From Motacilla alba alba (Eukaryota; Chordata; Aves; Passeriformes; Motacillidae): DNA of 64,000 nt. Of the stretch, positions 38,101-53,100 are shown piece after piece. Position numbers and translations under genes: made by a program. The DNA lies in the NCBI RefSeq assembly GCF_015832195.1, contig NC_052027.1:11156149-11220148 (forward strand), read 5' to 3'. The notes beneath the pieces were generated by a model that ran no database searches, was not told where the DNA came from, and saw nothing but the letters and a program-made list of their open reading frames with translations. How positions within the stretch are numbered: position 1 is the first letter of the stretch; every line of letters starts with the position of its first letter.

Positions 38101-41100
38101 GTCTGTGGGCTATGGTTTTTCTCTTAGATCAGTGGCTTTCATCCCATGGTCTGTTAGCCCCTGGGGGCCTGTGGGCTCCTTGAAGAGGCCTGTGAAGGAT
38201 AACTGAGGAAAGAAAATTCACTTCTACTGTGTAGAACTGTCTACCCAGTGCTGTTTTCCCAGGGGCTGCATCTCCCTGGCCCCGAGCTGGGAGCTGCCAT
38301 TGTCAATAGCAAGAATCGAGGAGGGGAGCAGACGTTGCAGCAGCAGAGGAGGGAGGTGTGAAGGCTACGAGACAATCCAGGGAGGGAGTGAAGGCAAACA
38401 GTCTGGGAGACTGCGACCAAGTGAGATTGTGGCTTCAGGCATGAATGGTTGAGCAGAGGGGGGAGGACAGGCCGGCATGTTGAAGTGTCTGTGACCTGCT
38501 TGCATGGAGTCTCTCGTGGGTGAATGGGTGGAGGTGTTTGAGGCAGTCTGGATGTTACAGATCCTAACCACAGGAGACCTGACACATCTTGGCGTTGGGA
38601 TGGGGATGCCCAGCAGCCCTGGACACCAGGCCCCAGTCTGACAAAGGGCACATCTGCAAAAGCAGGTGCATGCCCTGGCAGTGCCTTGCTGTTTCCCATG
38701 GGTATACCTGGGCCTGCGTGCCGTGGATGTTCTCTGCTGAAGTACCGAGGGAGCAGATGTTGGCAGTGCTCTGTGAGGTGGTGCCCACCCAGTACGTGCA
38801 GACACACACTCCCTGCAGCTGGGTGGAGCTGGAGCTCTCATTGTGCTTGCTGTAAGGAGCAGTAAAAGCTCAAAGATGCTGGCACAACATCCCTCTAGAG
38901 AGCTGTCCCATTGCAAGGGCTTCTTCCGTTGTGCCTTGTTGCTCTTCTTGGTGTGGGTGGGTAAGTATGTGCTCCCTGCAGACCGAGTGCTTTTCCTATT
39001 GCTTTCTAAAACATGCTGGAGACACAGGAAGGTGGATGGTTTTAGAAGGACACTCAGTAAGGGACCTGGTTTCTGGCAGTAGCAGAGGAGGATGGCAGTC
39101 TGATCTTGTTTTCTGAAGCCCTAATTGCAAATGATCTCTGAGATTAGGGCCATGGCTGGGTGTGTAAGTAGTCTAGTGCAGTGTGGGAGAGCAGCAATAG
39201 GGCTGTGTGGGAGCTACAGTGGGAGAGTTCTCTTAGGTGGTGTGTCCCAGAGCACTATGGTCTGTAATTCTGAATGAGGACCAAAAGACTGTGTCTGATA
39301 CTCAGTCATCCCATATGCTTCCCTGCAAGCTGTGGAGGTTTGGAATGCAGAGGCTCCAGGTGACTGTGTGGGAATCAGCTTGGACATCCCTCAGTCAAAC
39401 AACATTTCTGCCTCTTCCTCCACTGGCCATGGTCGGGATCCCTTTTTGTTATTGAAATTACTCTGCATTTTGTTGTGTTCTGGAAGTGGTTTGTGCCTTG
39501 ACCGTTCTGCCGTGGGGCCTCTCTCCTCGCTGCCCTTGGGCCTTGCTCCCCAGCCTTTCCAGGCACAGTGGTCTGGGGGAGGGAATATCCCTGGCAGATG
39601 CTTCCCTCATCTGGTCATTGTGTTTCTGTCCTAACTGATTATCGGTAAATGACCCATTCCTGACCCAGCTCTCCCAGGAAATAACATTGTTGGGTAGCTC
39701 CTGGGTGTGGGGTGGGCTTGAAAGGAAGGTCAACGGTAGCAGGGCCAGATGGACATTCTTGTGGCTGCTTCGTTGGCGATACCACCATGCTCTGACCTCC
39801 CTCCCTGTGCAAGTGTGCTTGGGTGGGGTGCGCAGGCTCTGCTAGTTGGTGGTGACAGACAGGTAAGTCAGAGTGTGCCCCAGGCAAATGTTCTTCTCTT
39901 CAGCAGGCTGATCCTGCCTCCTTGGCACTGTGATATAGCCACAACACTCAGGAAGGAGAGGTAAAACCAACCTTCTGTTGGGTAAACTGTTGAGCACTCC
40001 AGCCCCTCTACAGATCAAGCTGATGTGGTGACATCTTAAGGGATGATTGTGTGTTTCCTTGGAGAGAAATTGACGTTTGCTTGTTACTAATTAGAAAGCA
40101 AAAAAAAAAAATTAAAGGCTTTTTGACACAGTCACAGCTTTCAACAGCTAGATTCCATTTCATCTCCCCAAATCCCTCTTCTCATTTCAGCTGGACACAA
40201 AAATGACTTATTTCCTCTTTAATTTCTAGTCCTGTTCAGTAAGCCAGTTGGGAGCTTTTAAATAGCTGCCCTGTCCCATGGAGAGGTGACTTGCTTTGTG
40301 GCAAAGGGAAGAAGTGATTTTTGGTCAGCCAATGTAGAAAACACTTTGGGGTTCTTTTAGAATTATTTAGAATTGTGAAACTGCTTTTATTCACAGCACT
40401 TCGTGAGAAAGATGGCAGATAGTCTTTCTTCAGATTTTTTTTTTCTGTTGTTGAGTGAAACTCCCTCATCTCCTTGTCTGAGGCTGTTGTGTTGAATCCT
40501 CTGCTGAGCTGAACAGAGCAAGCTTCGCCACTTTGACTTAGAGCTGTTTCCTGAGGGGTCACTGGGGTCAGCACTAGCAAACTCTTTTCATCTGTATCCT
40601 TCTGGCTGGCTTTTTTTCAGTGGCCTCAGAAAGGTAGCACTGCAGCTTTATTCCCTGCTGCTGGAATCGCCCCATTCTGCTCCTCACAGAGGTGAAACAT
40701 CTTTTGCATTGCCTCCACACGTCACCTCTGTGGGTGCTGGCAGCCGGACAGCGTGCGGCCAGCGCAGGAGCTCCCATCCCGGTTTTGGTGCTCTCTGCCT
40801 TTGTTCCCTCTCCCCTCTCAATCTACCTCTCCCACTTTCTCTGCTTTCTGGCCCCTCCTCTGTCTGCTCTGGGAGGGTTTTCCTCCCGTGCTCTAAGCCC
40901 TGCTGTTTCCCCGAAGGCTGGCTGCCCTTTTTAGCATGCAGAGCCTCATCTCCTCCAGGTTACGCAGAGGTGCCGCAAAAATAGAAATGAGAGACAAACG
41001 CCCCATTGAAGCAGCTGGTGAGCCCTGGCTCTGTTCCCTGCTCCCTCCCATCTACAGTTGCAGGTCTTTATTCGTTTGTTTCTTTATTCCTATCACTTGA

Positions 41101-44100
41101 TCTGCATTTCAGAATACAAAATCAGGAGGCTGATGGCTGGTAGAAGTTGTCTAATCCCTGTTACCCGTCCTAGGAGGAAAATGGCCTGCAACTGAGGTCT
41201 TGGGCATTAGATTTCCTTTCTCAGCTGTGCTCCCCTGCCTCCCAGCTCAGCTCATGCTTTGATTCTTTCTTTGCCTTGGAGTTGACAGCTGCGTGGAGCT
41301 CCTTTATGTGAGGCTTGAAAGAGAGGGGGAAGATGGCAAATCTTCGGGCTGCTTTTTGGCACCCCAAGCCTTTGGGCTTTTGCTGCTGGTGCAGAAGGCA
41401 TGAATGAAGTGATGTCAGGATGGTGTCTGGAGAGGTACTGATTTGTACCCTGGTGTGGTGGTTCTTTATGCCCTGGGGCATTCAGGCTGGTGCTGGCACA
41501 GAGGGTTCCCCCAGTCTCTGCATCCCGTGCCTGTAGATCAGACCCCAAAGTGTTACTCACATCCACCCCAGGGACAAGACACCTGCTGTGCTCAGGCTGT
41601 GCATGACTCATTCTTAGGGATGAGGTGGTGTAGTTTTATCTTGGGCTGAGGAAAGCACACATCCCAGTAAACCAGATAATGCAGCTTAGGGGGTTTTAAC
41701 TGGGTAAACACTTCAGCGTTAAAGGAGGGTAAACAAATTCCCAGCATCTGAGCTTCCCACATGGATGGAAATAGCTCTCTGGATTACCAGGTTCACCTGC
41801 CATGAGATGTGTGTAGAAGGGGTGGGATGGGCTCTGCCTGAGTTCTGTAGGCAGCCCTAACAGAGTGTAGCTGATGGAAAAGAGATTTGAGGCAGTGTAG
41901 ATGCTGGCACAGAGGTACATTTTGAGACTTTGCCTTGCTGCTGGGGAGACCCAGGATGTGCTTTGTAGTGTGGCTGGAAAGCTGAGGTGCCACATCAGCC
42001 ATGTCTCTGTAAATGGGAGTCAGGGGAAACTGAGGCATTGGAGTGGATAAAGAGCTTGCTCAGGATCCAGGCAGTCAGCTGCAGTCACATATAAACCAAA
42101 TATTCCATATGGCCTTGGACCTGCTATGGTCTCTTCCAATCCTTCTACTCTCCTTTGCTGGATAACTTTGAGAATAATGTTTCTTTTCTCCTCCTTGCTG
42201 CTCTCTGTCATGTTTGCTTAAGCTGTAAGCTCCTCAAGACAAGTGCTCTGTCTGGTGCTCCATCAGTGATGTCTGTCAGCTGGGGAAGCTCACACTGGAG
42301 CCTGCTGAGCACCCCAGAACCAGCACAGGGCTGTCCAGGCCAGATCTTCCCGTGTCCGTGCTCACACACAAGGGGTATGGGAGCTCTTGATTCCAGCTGT
42401 GGACTTCACTGTGCTTGGCTCAGGAGTTGGCACATCCCTAGAGATGCCCTGAGGTGTTTTGGTTGGCTCTGTCATGCTGCAGTAGCTTCCTTCCCCTTTG
42501 ATACTCTGCCTGTTTTGCTATTCCCTTTTTGTTGCTGCTCAGGCCTCAGCTGATCTTGCCTTGGATCAATAGGGCAAAATAAACAAGACTGAGAAGTGCT
42601 GAAGCCTGGCCCAAGTGTGCATGTGAAAGGGTAACCAATATTGGATTTTGATGAGTTCAGAGAATAGTAGAGAAAGGTGGAGAGGGTCAGAGCAGGCAGA
42701 AGACTTAAGAAATACATTTTGGGCTTCCACTATTCCCAGGACAGGTTTAGTAATCCGTCTGTCAGGTGAGCAGCGACTCCCAAACTTTCTGTGCCAACTT
42801 GCCAATGTTTTCAATGAACTCACCAGGGCCAACCCCTCTGCCATTGCCCCATAGCCCATCGTAGCACTTGCCCTGATTTGGATTTGTGCTTCTGGGATGT
42901 GGAGTTGTAGGGCACAGTGAGGTGCAACATCAGGAGGTTGCCTGTCTGTGCCCTTGCCTGAAGGCAGTTCAGCTCTGCTTAAATCATTTCAAGCCTTGTG
43001 TATCCAGATCTGTGTGCAGCACCCAGGTGATGTCTCAGCAGTGCTTTGTAAAATCTCTGTTTCTAATACTTCACTACTCTGCAAGGATTTTCACATCTGC
43101 ATTCCAGTGACATCTCAGAGCTGTTCCTAATACAGGAGTTTCTCCTCTTAAGACTTTTGATGGATGTTTTCTCAGCTTGTATCAGAAATGTTTTGTGCTT
43201 GTTCTCAAGGGGCTTATCACTTTATGCTATTTCTTTTCATAATATTTCTGTTATTCCCATTCTCAAGATCACCTAGCTGTACCTGTGGTTTTTCTGTGCA
43301 GTGAGGATGTCTCCTTGCTTTGTGTCCTTGGCTAATTTCATTATCGCCTTCCTACTTTTTGTTGCAAGGTCACTTAAGAAAATATGATAGAACAGCAGAT
43401 CCAAAGACAAACTGTGAGGAATTTCACTAGTAGCCTCCCTCCAGCACAAGCCTCTGTATTTTTTTTTTTTGTATAGCCAATGCCTTACAGTTTTCCTGCT
43501 TGTAGGTGTCTTTTTTTGTGTCTCTTGTAATTCCTCATGAGGCACTGTATCAGATGTTTGACTGAAGTCCAGATGGATTAGAGCTGTTGCATTTCTGTTG
43601 TCTAGAAAATCAGTTATCAAAGAAAAATACCAAATTAGTCTTCATTTCAGCTTATTCAATTAGTTCAGTTCAGTGACGACTTCATTAACAATTGAGGAAC
43701 TGAGTCTGAGCTGAGAAAGCAAGAAAACTTGTCCTTTTTCCTTCTAATCTATGAATAAAAATCAGCTGTGAGAGGATGAGATCTTTTAGTTTTGATGTGC
43801 TGAATGAGAGAGGGCTGCAAAACAAGTGGTTCAGTTCACCCAGATTAGTTACTTCACTTGCTTAACAAAACTGTTTTAAATATAAAACAGCTTTTAGTAA
43901 TTTTATTTTTTCCTTATGCCTCCATATTTATAATGGTATTTAGTAGCTGAATAAAGCCAAGTCCCAGGTGCTGTTTTCTTGCATTTTGATTGGAATTCAA
44001 TATGCATGTGAATGTACCTTGACACAAATCCCAATTAAAGTCTCATCTAGTTATCAAGAAGTGTCAGTCAATCCTTCTAATAGTTAAAATGGAAATAATA

Positions 44101-47100
44101 AGAGTGTAATGTTGATAGAAAAGTGCAAAATGCAGCTTGCTTTCCTGCTTAGTGTTAGGTGGATGTTTGCTGTTGTCACAATATAATTACCTGTAACGGT
44201 CAGCCCTTCCTTATGAAAACCAAAAATGTGAGTGCACTGAAGTTCAAACCAAAAAATAGATTTTCACCCTACAGATTTAAAACATGATTAATACTGGTTG
44301 TAGATAATATTGGTTTGAATCAGTCTCCCTGCATATAATATAGCTGTAGATCAGGACAGTCTGATAGAAACTGTCATTGTTCTCACAAGGCCAGAGTTTC
44401 ATAGCTGAAGTATATGACATTCCACCTCCTCTCCAGGATGGGTGATTAACAAGGCACCTCATCCTTTAACAGAGGCAAAAACACCTCAGAGAGGGTGAAT
44501 CATCACCCCAGAAAGAAGAGCCCCAGGCTGGATGATTGCTTGGTATTGACTCCTCCTGGATGTGAATGCTGCTCTGCATGCTTGTGGATGTTTCCCAAAA
44601 TACCCTAATTTTCCTCCTCAGCTGAGAGCACAGCCCATCTTCAGGGCAGGTTGGTTTGGCAGGAATAGGCTTCAAGGGGAAGACAAGCCCAGTGGGTGTC
44701 ATTCCTGTCTCTGATGTGTGTTTTCTGTCATTATACAGGGACCTTGTGCCTCTGCCTTGCCTCCTCGGAGGACCCAACTGCCGATGGCCTCACATCAACT
44801 TCCCTGCTGGAATTTGCTATGATGTCCCACCTGGAGGCCATGAATTCCCACGAGCAAACCAGACCAGAGGCTGCAGAGCCAGATCTTGCCACTGGCTCCC
44901 TGCATGCTGCTCCAGGGTCAGGCTTTGCCAGTGAGGAGAATGAGGAGTCCAAGATCTTGCAGCCCCCACAGTACTTCTGGGAAGATGGAGGAGAGCTCAA
45001 CGACTCCAGCCTGGACTTGGGACCAGCAACAGGTAAGTTCATTTTACCCCATTCTTCCTCTCACTCTGCAAGGACTCTGGGGAAGCAGAAGAATACAGGG
45101 ATCCATCTTCCTGCTTTGACACAACTCTTGCTAAGAGGGCCTGAGATTAAATGTCAGCTCTATTTTCTCACCTCAGTGCCTGATGTGTCCCCAGTGAACT
45201 CTGAGCAAGCACAGGCTTTAGAAACCAAGTTACAGCTGAGCTTTTTATTCCTGAGCTGCTATGAGCTGGGAAAAGCACTGCCTCCATCTAGTTTCCCATT
45301 GCCTCATGCCCTCCTTTCACTTTCTCCCCTTTATGCTCTCTTCTCTCTTGTTTTTTTTCTGTTGCTGTCTATTAAGCACAACTTTAAGGTCTCAAGAGCC
45401 CAACTGAGATCAAGGCCATCTTAGAGTTTGAGTCAGAACTGAGTTCCCTGTGTCAAATTCTGGATTCCTCACTCTGTGATTTCAGTGGAGATTTTGTCCA
45501 AGAGAAAATGGCAAGTTTTGTCCCTTGGGCAGCTGTCCTGTTGCCTACCCTGTCCTGCTACTTCCTGAGAGGTCATGACCAAAATGGGTTTCTTTGGCAT
45601 TTGAGTTCGCTTCCCTCTCTGGAGTGTTTTTCTGAGACCACTGAGTCCCCTCAGTAGTCTCTCCCCAGGCCCCTCATTGGCTTTGAGATGCTCTCAGAGA
45701 GAGGGATGGGAGGAAGGAGGAGGTGCATTGCAGGGTTTCCAGTAGCTTAGGAGATTATTTCACATGCTCCTGCTCTTAAGTGTCATGTGGGGCATGTATT
45801 AAGTGTTACCCAAGGGCCAGGCTTCTGCCTTATCCCTCCTCCCTTCTGCAGTATCGCTCTCGGTAGATCTGACTGAGGTCTGCAATTAGAAAGCACAAGT
45901 CTTGTTTTGTCTCCTCTCCTATTTCTGTGACCTTAAAAAACACTTGTGCTCACACAGGACTGAGAGCTGCCACAGAGCTGTGGCTTGGGTTGCCCACTGG
46001 GGCACAGCGCATGCTGTGTGGGGCGAGGGCCATCCCAGCTTAGGTCTCCAAAGCCCTTTGCTCACTGGCAGTGCTGCTAAACCTGTCTGGCTGTGCTCTG
46101 TCTGCCCTGGGGCACTTGCAGGACTGGCTGTGGGGCAGCTTTGCCATGCAGCGGTGCTGGGGGTGGATGGTGCCAGTGGGACGGGGCTGTTGTTGGGATG
46201 GCGCCGTTGGGATGATGCCGTTGGGATAGCACTATTGGGATGGAGCCGTTGGGATGGAGCCATTGGGATGGTGCCATTGGGATAGCACTATTGGGATGGT
46301 GCCGTTGGGATGGTGCCGTTGGGATAGCACTGTTGGGATGGTGCCGTTGGGATTGAGCTGTTGGGATGGTGCCGTTCCTGCCGCGCATCCCTGGGACGCG
46401 CTCTGGCTCAGCTGCTGTCGCGCGCTGGCAGCGCTCAGCGACGCTTTTCTTGGTGTGCCAGCAGGCACCTGCATGTCCTCACAGATCAGGACGTGACTTG
46501 GAGAACAGCATGTGCTTGTGCATTGAGAGAGAGATGACTGGTACTGAACCCAGCCTTGCCTCTTGCACGTGCCTTGCCCCATTTGCATGCAGAACACGCT
46601 GCTCTCTCCTTCCGTTCTCGCCTGCAGTTCTTTCCTCCAGGAGCAGATGTGCTCTTTCAGCTGTCCTTTATGCATACCCTGCCCTATCCGCTGCCCAGCT
46701 AACCACTGCTCTGCTTCCAAGTGCTGTTTCTTCCCCTGACAGTTGCTGTGTCCAGAGCTCATGTCTCAATGGCATTTCAGAACCTTGGTTAATAGAACAG
46801 TTTGAATTATTCAAGAGCTGGGAGCACATTTCTACTTAAAATTTAATTAGAAACCTGCCGTGTGTCATTTTACAATAAAGGATATTGTAATAGCATCCCT
46901 AAATTGGGCAGTCTTCTCCTGTCATGCAAAGCCTCTGTATGAGAGATGCACCCAACCGATGGAACTTACATGCTGCATGTGTGACAGATGCCATGTGATA
47001 CGTTGTGGTTCTGTGTGATGACATCTGTTAGGTTATTTTCAATGTATAAACCCATTAAACAGTTTTAAACAGCTGCTGTTTAAGGAAAAAAAAGTTTATA

Positions 47101-50100
47101 GTGTAAGTTTTCCTTCTGTGAGATTTCATTCAGTGAAGCGTAGCCCAGCATAGTAGGTAGCTCTGTCCCAGGCACACACTGGAAACACTGCATCAATCAA
47201 GGCACAGAACAGGATTGTTGTACTCCTAAAGACAGAAAATTACCTGCTATGAAAGGAAACCTGTGCTGGCTTCTTTTTGTCTTTATACAAAGATATTGGG
47301 CCTGAACTGGTCCAGGTACAGGATCTTGCAGATAGGCCATATTTCCTGCTATTCCAAAGCCATATGAGTTATCTCCATCTCTCCTTTTTTATGTCCATCC
47401 GAACCCTGTGTGAGGAGACTGCCCTGCCTTTGTGCGACTTCAAGGCTGCAAGAGCTAAAAAGTAATAACAATCTGCAGCTGCTGCTTTTTTTTTTTTTTT
47501 GTTAAGTGCACAAAAAACATCCTTTAAAAATATTTATAGAAAGCATTTCTAGGGCCACCTGTTAGTCCATTAGAAAGTGAGAACAAACTCCCAGTGGGAG
47601 AGCACAGCTCAGCCTGGGACTCTGGTTCTCCTGAATAATGTGCTTTTGCTGGTTTATGTTACAGAAGAGTGATTCTGCATTGACATCAGTGAGCACCATC
47701 CTTTGGAAGGGCCCTGACATTTGTCTCATTCTGTCTGAGGGTGCACAGAAGTGTGCGCTTGCATGTGTGTCACCCCATGCACAGCTGCTCCCCAGTGGAG
47801 CCTGACGTGGAGGAGATGGATTAGGTGTGGTGGGAATGTGGATACTATATCCTTATGGAAAGAACCAGTGTGTGATTTGTACTGCAGCTAAAAAGCAAGT
47901 CAGTGGAGCTGTGAACCTGTTACTTCTGCATCCCTTCAGGCTTCCAGGGAACGCAGAAGCTTCTGGTTGTAGTTTGGGTTCGGCTGCTTTGCTTCACCTT
48001 TGGTAGCAGAGCAAATTGGCCCGAGCCACAGATTACTCAGTGGACCTGCAGGGTCTTGCGTCTGGCCCTTCCTGTCCTCCTTTCCTTTCTTCCCATTTCT
48101 CCATCTTGTTTTGCCTGGAGGCTTCCAGTTCCCTGTGTTTCCTGCTGTTACACAGATGTCCTTGGCAGCAGGTAAAACATCTCATCCAGCTTTAGGGCTA
48201 GAAGATGGGAGTCAGTAGGGCTGTAGGTCTCTTTGAATCCCTTGTTTTTGGTGAAGGAGTTGCATGGTGCTGTATCCACCCTGGAGTTCTCCCTGTTTGC
48301 AGCTCTCAGTGCTCTCCTTTGGCTCAGTCAGGATGCACTGCCCCTCATGTTCCTCTCTTCCAGTGGAGGCTCAAGTGTGAGGCGGCCTAATCATTAATTG
48401 CTGGGAAGTGTGGGCTGCTGAAAATGGACACAAGACTTGTGAATGCCTACTGCATGAGGGCACTTAGTCCCTCTCCTCCCCTGCCCAACAGCTGAGTGCT
48501 CAAGGATTGGAGTGCATCATCCCATTTTCCAGCGTTACAGTGGGCTGGCATGAAGCTCACTTCATTACAGCCAGGGACTGCTGTTTTAGCTCCAAGGTGG
48601 TTGAAGACCAAGGGATGACTGTACTGGGAGCCATCCAATCTAGTCTTTTAGATTGGTGATTTCCTAGGAAAGCATGTGGTGCTTTGTGGGATGGGGGAGG
48701 AAATTGTAATCTTTTAATTATTCATAGTAATTAGCAGAAGGGATTCCCAGGGGAATTAGGATGAAGGGTAGTGGGATAGACATGTTAGAAAGATTATATT
48801 CAAGAAAAAGTAAGTTTTCTCACCAGCTAATGGAATAAAATACCTTCCATCTTCTCTGATAGTGAGATTCACTTCTTTCCATGATGAATTACTTGCCTCT
48901 GGCAAGAGAGATCCTGGTATCTCTCAGCCTTACGGAAATCTACTGCCTCTTCATCCAGACTGACAGCAGATCTGCAGTTCTTAATACCGTCTTCAAGCCA
49001 ATCATTAATGAAATGAAGCACCTGGTAAAGACTGTCTCCATAAGCAGCTTTGTGCTGAGCAGCCTCCTGCCCTAGCTCAGCTCCCGGGATGCCTCTTGTT
49101 TATGCCCTGGTTTAGTGTACAGGGACAGGGGTGATCTATCTTGGGACAAGCCAGCTCTGTGAAGCCATTTCTGCCAAAGGCTGACCCGTGACAGAGGGTT
49201 TCTCTGGGCAGGGACTGACTGGGTGTTTGGGTGAGGATGGCTTATTCTGCCTTTATTGCAGTCTGTGTGCTGAGCTGGAATAAGTTATGAGGCTGTTTGG
49301 GAACAGCTGTAGTCCTTGGTGTCTGGTACAGTCCTGGTCTGTACCTCAAGCAAATTCAACTATAAGTGGCCTAATCACTGCTACTTTGGGTCTCTCTTTT
49401 GTGGGTGTGGACTTGTCTCGGATTCACAGATAAAAACCTCTCCTGGCTCTTCTGGAAGATTAGTATATTAGCCCCAACTGGCTTAATTCCAGCACCAGTA
49501 ATTGTATTTTGCCTCTCTGAAATCCCCCTGTGGTCTCAATCAGCTGGAGTATGACTTTTTTGCAGTAAGCCTTACTGTTCTGTACTGCAACAAAGAGAGC
49601 AGATACAGTTTCAGACCTGGCTGCATTTTCAGTGGAGTGCATCGTGTGATTCCCAAAGTTGGCAGATGTTTTAGTGTGAATGATGTTATGTGTTGTGATT
49701 GGAGCCCAGGAATGGTCTTGTCTTTGTTACAGTACGTTCTAGTTATCAGTAATTCAATCACTGGATAACATGATCTCCCAGTTTAATCCAATGAACACCT
49801 TATGGTCAGGTTATATGTACTAAAAAAATGAGGATTACCCTTTTCCTGAGTTGTCACAGTTGCTTTGAACAGTTAATAGCAAATATAGGGTAGGGAACCT
49901 TGAAGGGCAGTAACTGAGACCAGTTCTTCTGAATGACAGAGAAGCAGAAATGTAATGAATTAAATGTCTGGCTGGGGAATTGTGCTTTGGCACAGTGCCA
50001 TGTCTTGGTCCATCTGGTGTCAGGGAAGTTTTGATATTGATTTTGGAGAAAGCAGGACATTGCCTGAATGGTGGCTTCTGCAGAGGTTGGAAGCTAATGT

Positions 50101-53100
50101 TCACCTCTCCCAGGGAAAATCATCTCCCCAGGCAAAGAAAATGGATCTGTGTGACCCAGACCGGGGTCTGCTTGGAGATGCAAAAGGGCAAGACTTGGAA
50201 AGGCTGTGAAAGACGGTTTATTTAAAAATGCTGCCTGAGAGTTTTTGTAAGAGAGCTTGGAAGGGAAAAGCTGGGAGGCAGCTGGATGCTGCAATATGCA
50301 TAATATCACCACTGATGGAAGCCATTAAGGGGTGAAGCTAAGGATGTGGTGGTAAAGAGGTGAGACAGAGGTGTGTAATTTCATATTGGTGAAGCAGACT
50401 CCCAGGGGGATGGTGTGGCTGAGAAGATCTGGGGAGGGTACATGCTGCAGAGCTGTGTCTGCCTGCTACACTCCTCTGGTCCATCCCTGCTAGACTGTGT
50501 GCCAAAGGTGCTGGGACAGTTTCATCATTCCCGTGGCTGGTTCTCCTGAGCTGTCCCCCCTGTGATCAGGCTGGCTCCATTGCAGCTTGGCTGCTCTTGT
50601 TTGTGGTGGGAAAGGGGCATGCACCATGTCTGTGTGGGGCCACGAGCTCGTCTTGTGCTCCAGCCTACTGCTGATCTTGGTGGCAGACAGCAGACCCTGT
50701 CAGGGAAGGAGCTGATGCTGTGTGCAGTTACTACCTTCTCCCTTCTCAGGCATCCTTGGGCTTGGCAGAGCTCTGCTTCCTCCCTGAAATTAGATGAGCT
50801 GATAAACGAGCCAGGCAAATCTGGCATTGCAGCCGGCTCCATAACACCTGTCTCCTTTAGCAGAAGACTCCGTCCCATTCCTGCAGCAGGAGCACAGGCT
50901 GCTGTGTCTCTCTGCCTCTCTGTTCCATGGCTGCTGTTTCTCCCCACAAAAGTGGTGAGAAGGGAAGTGGGTGGCACTGGCACTGGAAGGTGGGAAGGTC
51001 TGTGGGTGCACTGCCATGTGCCCAGGGCATGGGAACCAGGTGTATTGGGTCTGCTGAAGGTAGAGGACAGCCAGGTGGGCCAAGGGGGTTGCACACCACT
51101 GAAGGGGAGCTGCTGCCTGAATGCTGGAAGAGATGCTAAAAATGGGAGATGCCCTTTGAGTTCCCTTAGGGTTGGAGGGAATAGGAATCAAGGGAAATGC
51201 TGAGAGGACTCTTCAAATGGGCAAGCTCTTAGCTCTGCATTGCACAGGTGAGTGACAGGCCAGCTTATCTGGATGGAGGCTTGGGAAGAATATGTTGGGA
51301 CCAGCTTAGGGGCTGGGATCATACCAGGAAGATGGACAGGGTGCAAAACTTCCTTCAAATCAGAACAGGGGTGTAAAGGAAAAGAAATATGAATGCCTTA
51401 AAGTGCCTTAAATCTAATCTTGAGAAGCTGGCAGATGCCCTTGTTAGTGAGACAGGAGGAGCTGATTCCAGACAGGAACTGTCTAGCTGAAGAGTCTGGA
51501 AGGAAGAATTGACTCATCATAGTTGGCATCTGGATGTAGCACTTGGGGATATGGTTTAGGGATGATAATAGTGCTGTTGGGTTGATGGTTGGACTAGATC
51601 TTGAAGGTCTCTTCCAACCTTGATGATTCTGTGATCCTTCCTGAACCTGGAAAGGGAGTGAACCTCTTTGGTAACTGGGTTACATGGAGAGATCCTTGTT
51701 TTAAGGAGCACAATGCAGCACCCCTGTGCCTCAAGTTTCACTGTTCCCTGCTTGAATCTGAGTAATAGCCCTCTCAGGATTTGAGAGGAGTTGAGTTTCT
51801 AATCAGTGGGGTTTTATGAACCAGACAGAAGGATGTTCCCAGCTTAACATGCAGGGTAGTGGGGAAACTGATGACAAGTGGGAATGTTAACCCAGTTAGT
51901 AGCAAGTGTGAGGATTCCTGTGTCTGCTTCTACCCTGTTGATTTGTTGGCTAGAGAAGCAGCTCAAGTTTCAATCTTTGGCTGCCTTGTAAGATAGAGTC
52001 TGCTGGGAGAGAGTGGGATAGGTCCTAAACTTTCTCTGCCCAGAAGAGATGGCAGAGGTGGCAGTTCCTCTGAGATCTTCAGATCTTGTTGGTGGAAAGG
52101 CAGCACAGCTGCACCATGTGGGGTTTTCCCCCATGGGAGCCAACGAATGTGTGACAGAGCACTCTAAGGAAAGGTTGAGTGTGTGACTTCAAAGGAGAGC
52201 TGACAGGCTGGGAGCATTTCTGGTCCTGTGGGATGAACTTCATGCTGCTTTTTCGTGGTTTGTTTTTTTGCTGTGCCCATCTGCCTGCCAGTTCATGCTC
52301 TGCTCCTGGTGGAAAGAAGAGCAAGGAAGAGAGGAAGGTGTAAAGGACTTGAGAATATCTTAGAATGTCTTTAGGCAAAGGAGGTGGCAGATTGAATCAC
52401 TGATCCTTGAAAATAACATCTTATCTGACAGGGCCTTGTTTTAAAGGGCAAACCCCTCAGTTTTCACCTGCAGCATGTCAGGAGAGAGGGGGTTCTTGGT
52501 GCAAACCCTGTGTTATCCTTGCAGCAGCAGGAGCAGCAGAGCCCTGGGAGATGCACTAAGCTTTACTATCTGTCTGAAGACAGTCCCACCCAAGCCTCCT
52601 CAATCCCATGGCCTGTGGCTGTTCCTGCCATCCATCCAGCAAGGCAGTGACCATGTCTGCAGACACTGGGATGTTACCTGTTGGGAAGGCCTTTGGGAAG
52701 ACCAGTGCCAGGCAGTGGAGGAGAGATGGAGTTTTTTGGTCTGTGGTGCTACTGATTGTTCTCACCAGCCTCCTTGGCCTATGAGGAGGCATCAGCAGCT
52801 GGCTGTTGGGAAGCAAAAGTCTTTTAATCCTCAGGGTCTTTGGGTAGGGTGTCAACTGGGTGGTGCTTTCTAGTGAGACACAGCAGCAAAGCTACTTGAT
52901 GTCTGCCTGCTCTGAGCAGTGAATCCCAGTGGCCTCTTTGCAGACAGAACTGGGAGCCAGTCTCCACACCATGGCTCTGAAGGTCAGCAGCTGGGTAACA
53001 CTCATCTTTGGGCAACATCTGGGAGGAGCTGCTGACACCTTAAAGGGAATGAGCTGTGGGTTAGAAAAGTCACTCGCCTGCTGAAGAGGAGGATCTTTAC

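Noticed and set aside
37254..38916. Several open frames of 180-190 codons in PODXL2 intron 1
   Set aside because: Overlapping frames on both strands, with no family resemblance and no splice context.
48700..48740. Cluster of TAATTA-like homeodomain words
   Set aside because: Too short and too common in AT-rich sequence to call an enhancer without conservation data.
50562..51203. 213-codon open frame in PODXL2 intron 2
   Set aside because: No recognisable domain; one or so frames of this length is expected by chance in 64 kb at this base composition.
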